Source: an uncultured Micrococcales bacterium (GTDB taxonomy: Bacteria > Actinomycetota > Actinomycetes > Actinomycetales > Microbacteriaceae). Taken from it: a stretch of DNA of 10,332 bases. A model generated the notes under the pieces. It was not told the origin of the DNA, did not search any database, and saw only the letters and a program-made list of their open reading frames with translations. The stretch's first letter is position 1; each line of letters begins with the position of its first letter. The translations under genes and the position numbers were made by a program. Location: contig CAIYOE010000016.1 in the NCBI GenBank assembly GCA_903927775.1, positions 1 through 10,332 of the forward strand, written 5' to 3'. Positions 6,597 through 10,332 of this stretch are shown in pieces.

Positions 6597-7859
6597 CTAG
6601 CTGTTGTCGATGGTCGACTGCAGGGTGTCAATAGCTGCCTGCCAGAAGTCAGCAGGGGTCTTGCCCTGGGTGTTGCCCGAGATGATTGCAGCCTCGGCCT
6701 TACCTAGGGTCGACCAGGTGGTGTCCTGGAATACGAACGATGCCATTGGGTAGGCAGCCTTGCCAGCCTTACCAAATCCTAGAAGGATTGGGTCGGTAAC
6801 CTTGGCGACCGATACCTGGTTGGCAGGAATTAGCTGCTTTAGCTTGTAAACAGCGGTCTGGATGTCCGAACCAGCAAGTGCGTTCAGAACCTTACCAACT
6901 ACAAGAGCCTTAGCCGATCCAGGAACCTTTACAGACTCCCAGTAACCGCGTACACCAGAGAACTGGTGAACAGCCGAACCGCCAACGCTTGGGAAAACGG
7001 TTACACCGATCTCCGAAGGCTTTAGCGCGGTGGTCTTTACAGCAGGCTTGCCGTAGGCGTGGTCAGACTCAAGAGCCGAAATAGCCCATGGGCCGGTGAT
7101 CCAGTAAGCAACCTTGCTGTTTGGGTCCTGTAGCTGGCCGTTTAGGGTGTCCCAGTCGCCGCTGTTTCCGCTGTTTAGAGCCTTACCGCCGTCTGCAGCA
7201 GCTAGCCAGTCAGCGAACTTAGCGCCGTTTGCGCCACCCTCACCGATCTGGCTGGTCCATGCGCCGTTTAGACGCTTGTACTGCGATAGACCAAACGAGG
7301 TGTCTAGTGCAGCGAAGTGGTATGGGTCACCGTTGGTTGCGTTGAAGCCAACCTCAACGGTGCCGTCGGCGATTGCCTTCTTCCACTCTGCGGTGGTTGC
7401 AGCAGGCTTCGAAACCTTGTTCTTGTTGTAGACAAGAGCAATGTTCTCGGTCCAGGCTGGAACACCGTATAGCTTTCCGTAAACGCTAAAGCCCGAAAGA
7501 GCTTCCTTGCTGAAGTTCTTAGCGTTTGCACCTAGCGAAACTGGAGCGATAACACCAGCACCTAGAAGCTTGCCGGTCCAGTCGTGTGCACCAGCGATGA
7601 TGTCTGGGCCCGAACCGGTTGGGATTGCGGTGATCGACTGTGCACGAAGCTGACCGAAGTCCTTGACTACGTAGTTAACGGTGATCTTGTTGGTCTTAGC
7701 CCACTTGCTAAGAGCTGGGAATACTGCATCGTGAGTGTTCTGGTCGCCCCAGATGGTCACGGTGCTGGTTGCAGCCTGAGCTGGAACCGATACTGCTAGC
7801 AATGCGGTTGCTGCAACTGCAACTGCCGCAAGCGCTGCTGTACGCTTCAGAATCTTCAT
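6597..7859 (-). CDS. malE: Maltose/maltodextrin ABC transporter substrate-binding protein MalE
   Basis: This 420-residue extracellular solute-binding protein (family 1, CUT1) captures maltodextrins for MalFG. The signal peptide has MKILKR, an alanine-rich core at about 8-24 and SVPAQA, with probable signal peptidase I cleavage after A29. Mature motifs typical of maltose-binding proteins include TIWGDQ at the N-terminus, GSGPDIIAGAHDW, GKLYGVPAWTENIALVYNK, and AYWITGPWAISAL. The whole protein contains no cysteine, so it has no lipobox and cannot be a diacylglyceryl lipoprotein, unlike most Gram-positive binding proteins. AAAGG 7 nt before the ATG supports the start. It is first in the malEFG-amylase direction, divergent from the alpha-glucosidase gene, with a LacI-type palindrome 65 bp upstream and stem-loops downstream. 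The ligand is inferred from the neighbours and family resemblance. Confidence 0.93.
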   Translation of the reverse strand: MKILKRTAALAAVAVAATALLAVSVPAQAATSTVTIWGDQNTHDAVFPALSKWAKTNKITVNYVVKDFGQLRAQSITAIPTGSGPDIIAGAHDWTGKLLGAGVIAPVSLGANAKNFSKEALSGFSVYGKLYGVPAWTENIALVYNKNKVSKPAATTAEWKKAIADGTVEVGFNATNGDPYHFAALDTSFGLSQYKRLNGAWTSQIGEGGANGAKFADWLAAADGGKALNSGNSGDWDTLNGQLQDPNSKVAYWITGPWAISALESDHAYGKPAVKTTALKPSEIGVTVFPSVGGSAVHQFSGVRGYWESVKVPGSAKALVVGKVLNALAGSDIQTAVYKLKQLIPANQVSVAKVTDPILLGFGKAGKAAYPMASFVFQDTTWSTLGKAEAAIISGNTQGKTPADFWQAAIDTLQSTIDNS

Positions 7860-7924
7860 TTGTTACCTTTCGTGATTTTCCAATAATGGAAGACTTTTTA
7901 CGGTCACCTACAACGAAACTACTC

Positions 7925-7938
7925 TGTAAACGCTTACT
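7925..7938. promoter_or_regulatory. LacI-family operator O1 (malE-proximal)
   Basis: TGTAAACGCTTACT is a near-perfect palindrome matching TGTAARCGYTTACA, with the central CG. It is centred about 72 bp upstream of the malE ATG, where it could block or overlap the malE promoter. No convincing -35/-10 pair was identified around it. The site resembles MalR- and CcpA-type operators, but no regulator gene is visible. Confidence 0.75.
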
Positions 7939-7960
7939 GCAAATTAACGACGGGTGTTTT

Positions 7961-7982
7961 TGATAACGGTCTGATTACGGTT
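7961..7982. repeat. Tandem 11-bp direct repeat in the divergent promoter region
   Basis: TGATAACGGTC is followed directly by TGATTACGGTT (9 of 11 identical), one helical turn apart. A partial third copy, TACGGTC, lies at 7899-7905. The repeats sit between operators O1 and O2. They could be recognised by a second regulator or be chance similarity. Confidence 0.35.
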
Positions 7983-8024
7983 CAGAGTAAGTGTGGTTTT
8001 GGTGTCTAGCCCAACAAATTTCTA

Positions 8025-8038
8025 TGTAAGCGCTTACA
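8025..8038. promoter_or_regulatory. LacI-family operator O2 (perfect palindrome)
   Basis: TGTAAGCGCTTACA is a perfect 14-bp palindrome with a central CG, the canonical form of LacI/MalR-type sugar operators. It is centred 100 bp from O1 and 42 bp from O3. On the plus strand TTGGTG at 7999-8004 and TATGTA at 8023-8028, 18 bp apart, form a weak possible promoter that this operator would cover. Confidence 0.85.
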
Positions 8039-8066
8039 GGTTTGGAAGCGAACAATCTTGTTTTGA

Positions 8067-8080
8067 TGCAAGCGTTTACA
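8067..8080. promoter_or_regulatory. LacI-family operator O3 (alpha-glucosidase-proximal)
   Basis: TGCAAGCGTTTACA matches the same palindrome with a central CG. It lies 48 bp before the preferred alpha-glucosidase ATG at 8129. Its presence upstream argues that translation does not begin at the TTG at 8042, because the operator would then lie inside the coding sequence. Confidence 0.75.
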
Positions 8081-8128
8081 TCGCGTTCGACTGAAAGAGG
8101 TAGCAAATATTCGCCTAAAGTGAAAAGC

Positions 8129-9826
8129 ATGTCGACTTCTAAGATCCTTCACGAGGCCAACCCGAGCGCGGAATGGTGGCGTACCGCGGTCATTTATCAG
8201 ATTTATCCGCGCAGCTTTGCCGACGGCAATGGCGATGGCATGGGCGACCTAATCGGCGTCACAAGTCGCCTCGACAGCCTGGCGGAACTCGGCATCGATG
8301 CCATTTGGTTCAGTCCTTTCTTTAAGTCGCCGCAAAAAGACGCCGGCTACGACATCAGCGACTACCGCCAGATAGATCCACTTTTCGGCACCAACCAGGA
8401 TTTCGACGCTCTAATCGCCAAGGCTCACACTTTAGGCATCAAAATCATTGTTGACATTGTCCCCAACCACACCAGCGACCAGCACGCTTGGTTTCAGGCT
8501 GCATTGACCGCTCCAGAGGGCTCACCCGAGCGCGCCTACTACCACTTCAAAGAGGGCAAGGGTAAAAACGGCGAGCTCCCGCCCAACAACTGGTTCTCGA
8601 TCTTTGGTGGCCCGGCTTGGACTCGCACCACAAACGCCGACGGCACTCCGGGCCAGTGGTATCTTCACCTCTTCGACAGCACTCAACCGGACCTGAACTG
8701 GAGCAACCCGCACGTTGCCCAAGAATTCGATGACATCCTGCGTTTCTGGCTGGCCAAGGGCGTGGATGGGTTCCGTGTAGACGTTGCCCACGGCATGGTC
8801 AAGCGCGAAGGTCTCCCCGATTCCGATTCCCACGATGCCACCGGCAAGGAATACAACATTTCCAAAATGGCCATCGATGAAGCCGAAAAACGGGTTCCTT
8901 ACTGGGGTCAACCCGGTGTGCACGACTTCATCCGGCGTTTCCGCTCGGTCGTAGACGAATTCGATGACCGCGCCATGTGCGCAGAGGCATCGATGAGCCC
9001 ACTGCCGCGTCTTGCAATGTGGGTTCGCCCCGACGAATACCACCAGTCCTTCAACTTTGATTACATGGCTACACCATTCGAGCCTGCAGCGCTGAAGAAG
9101 ATCGTGACCGACTCGATTGTGGAGTACGGCAAGGTTGGCGCCAGCAGCACCTGGGTGCTGAGTAACCACGACCAGGTTCGCCACGCTACCCGTTACGGCT
9201 ACGAGATCGAAATTCCAAAAGCCGGCGATGGAATTGGTCCAGACTACGCTCAGCCAGACGAGGCAATCGGGCTTCGCAAGGCACGTGCGGCGAGCGCCTT
9301 CATGCTAGGTTTACCCGGCTCTTCTTACATCTATAACGGTGAAGAACTCGGCCTTCCGGATCACACCACTTTGGCTCCAGAGTTCCGCGAGGACCCGACT
9401 TTCTTTAGAACCAACGGCGAACGAGTAGGCCGCGATGGCTGCCGCGTGCCTCTTCCTTGGGAAGCAGACGCCACCGCCTCCAATGGCTTTAGCGCGACCG
9501 GCAAATCCTGGTTGCCGCAGCCGGCCAACTATCGAGTCTTTAGCCGAAACCTGCAAGAGGGGGTTGCTGGCAGCACCCTTGAGCTCTACAAGCGACTTCT
9601 TAAGGAGCGCAAGGCCTTTGGCATGGGTGCGGGCGAATTCCGCTGGGCCGAAGAGTTTGAAGACAAGAACACCTTGGCTTACGTGAACAATGGGGTCTTG
9701 GTGTTGACCAACTTTGGACCGGAGCCGGTCGTTGTACCCGCCGGAGAACTTTTGGTAACCACTCAGCACGACCTCCGTTTAGAGGGCGAACTGGAACACG
9801 ACCAAACGGTGTGGATCAAGCTGTAA
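8129..9826 (+). CDS. GH13 alpha-glucosidase (oligo-1,6-glucosidase/GH13_30-like)
   Basis: This 565-residue cytoplasmic enzyme should release glucose from the non-reducing ends of imported maltose and short maltodextrins. The barrel starts at EWWRTAVIYQIYPRSFAD. Motifs are GYDISDY, region I DIVPNH (D109-H114), QPDLN at 186-190 (marker of the oligo-1,6-glucosidase subfamily), region II GFRVDVAHG with R216 and nucleophile D218, acid/base E286 in CAEAS, and region IV SNHD with H347 and D348. VAHGMVK and RDGCRVPLPW resemble actinobacterial alpha-glucosidases. ATG 8129 is preferred over TTG 8042 because family proteins begin shortly before EWWR and operator O3 lies between the two. No good Shine-Dalgarno is visible (AGAGG is too far, at 8096-8100). 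TAAAGT at 8115-8120 could be a -10 box giving a nearly leaderless mRNA, but no -35 box was seen. Specificity for alpha-1,4 versus alpha-1,6 bonds, or for trehalose or sucrose, is not decided. Confidence 0.93.
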   Translation: MSTSKILHEANPSAEWWRTAVIYQIYPRSFADGNGDGMGDLIGVTSRLDSLAELGIDAIWFSPFFKSPQKDAGYDISDYRQIDPLFGTNQDFDALIAKAHTLGIKIIVDIVPNHTSDQHAWFQAALTAPEGSPERAYYHFKEGKGKNGELPPNNWFSIFGGPAWTRTTNADGTPGQWYLHLFDSTQPDLNWSNPHVAQEFDDILRFWLAKGVDGFRVDVAHGMVKREGLPDSDSHDATGKEYNISKMAIDEAEKRVPYWGQPGVHDFIRRFRSVVDEFDDRAMCAEASMSPLPRLAMWVRPDEYHQSFNFDYMATPFEPAALKKIVTDSIVEYGKVGASSTWVLSNHDQVRHATRYGYEIEIPKAGDGIGPDYAQPDEAIGLRKARAASAFMLGLPGSSYIYNGEELGLPDHTTLAPEFREDPTFFRTNGERVGRDGCRVPLPWEADATASNGFSATGKSWLPQPANYRVFSRNLQEGVAGSTLELYKRLLKERKAFGMGAGEFRWAEEFEDKNTLAYVNNGVLVLTNFGPEPVVVPAGELLVTTQHDLRLEGELEHDQTVWIKL

Positions 9827-9846
9827 CCACTGCCACAATTAGCACT

Positions 9847-10332
9847 GTGATTAATCCATCATGGCCAGGTGCTGTATCTCATCCCTCTAAAGCGGGCGCT
9901 GAGTGGTGGCGCTCGGGTGTCATTTATCAGATCTACCCCCGCAGCTTTGCCGACTCCAACGGCGATGGAATGGGAGATCTGCCTGGAATCACCAGTCGCT
10001 TGAGCGCGCTGGCTGGTTTGGGCATCGATGCGGTTTGGTTATCGCCTTTCTATAAGTCACCGCAAAAAGATGCGGGCTATGACGTTTCGGATTACTGCGA
10101 TGTGGACCCGCTTTTCGGGACCCTGGAGGATTTCGACAACCTACTTACCGAGGCACATCGACTGGGCCTGAGGGTTCTAATCGACCTGGTGCCGAATCAC
10201 TCCAGCGACCAACACCTTTGGTTCCAAGCCGCCCTGGCTGCAGGGCCTGGCTCCCCCGAGCGTGATTTCTACCACTTCGCCAATGGCAAGGGCGAAAACG
10301 GCGAGCTGCCTCCCAATAACTGGTTGAGTCTC
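9847..10332 (+). CDS. Second GH13 alpha-glucosidase, tandem paralogue (partial)
   Basis: A reading frame opens at GTG 9847 and runs off the window after 162 codons. It carries EWWRSGVIYQIYPRSFAD, GYDVSDY, region I DLVPNH and NGELPPNNW. From EWWR on it aligns without gaps to the first alpha-glucosidase at about 70% identity, counted by eye. Catalytic regions II to IV lie beyond the window, so activity cannot be judged. Only 20 nt separate it from the first gene, so the two probably form an operon. The nearby ATG at 9861 is in another frame, and no Shine-Dalgarno precedes the GTG, suggesting coupling or a leaderless start (CACAAT at 9834-9839 is a possible -10). It may differ from its paralogue in chain length or linkage preference. 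Confidence 0.9.
   Translation, partial: MINPSWPGAVSHPSKAGAEWWRSGVIYQIYPRSFADSNGDGMGDLPGITSRLSALAGLGIDAVWLSPFYKSPQKDAGYDVSDYCDVDPLFGTLEDFDNLLTEAHRLGLRVLIDLVPNHSSDQHLWFQAALAAGPGSPERDFYHFANGKGENGELPPNNWLSL

Noticed and set aside
8042..8128. TTG-initiated 29-residue N-terminal extension of the alpha-glucosidase
   Set aside because: It would contain operator O3, has no ribosome site, and lengthens the protein beyond the usual family start near EWWR.
8522..9184. 220-codon minus-strand frame inside the alpha-glucosidase gene
   Set aside because: It is an antisense shadow of a confidently coding region, with no recognisable domain or start signal.

Overview
The window looks like chromosome from a small-genome actinobacterium, most plausibly a planktonic Microbacteriaceae (Rhodoluna/Aquiluna-like). 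This is an inference. It rests on moderate GC for an actinobacterium, the tRNA-Thr/tRNA-Met pair near a HadA-like dehydratase gene (an actinobacterial neighbourhood), tRNA genes without an encoded CCA end, and an alpha-glucoside uptake locus that lacks its own MalK-type ATPase.

Left part (1-1889). At the left edge is the 5' part of a minus-strand gene for a MaoC/HadA-type dehydratase N-terminal protein. It is divergent from a plus-strand gene for a secreted S53 (sedolisin) peptidase. The peptidase gene ends at a strong bidirectional terminator shared with two minus-strand tRNA genes, tRNA-Thr(GGU) then tRNA-Met(CAU).

Middle and right (1890-10332). This is a maltose/maltodextrin utilisation locus. 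On the minus strand the reading order is malE (binding protein), malF and malG (permeases), then a cytoplasmic GH13 neopullulanase/maltogenic-amylase-type enzyme. Divergently, on the plus strand, lie two tandem paralogous GH13 alpha-glucosidases; the second is cut by the window end. Maltodextrins would be captured by MalE, imported by MalFG with an ATPase encoded elsewhere, trimmed by the amylase and hydrolysed to glucose by the alpha-glucosidases. No intracellular enzyme here carries a signal peptide.

Regulation. The malE/alpha-glucosidase divergent region holds three copies of a LacI-family palindrome of the type TGTAAGCGCTTACA. A fourth, imperfect copy lies between malE and malF next to terminator-like hairpins. 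Stem-loops also sit between malG and the amylase gene and between the amylase gene and tRNA-Thr, suggesting graded expression along the operon. No regulator gene is in the window. I found no CRISPR, mobile element or defence system. The locus is a well-known type; the interest lies in its regulatory architecture, the lipobox-less MalE and the S53 peptidase inserted beside the tRNAs.
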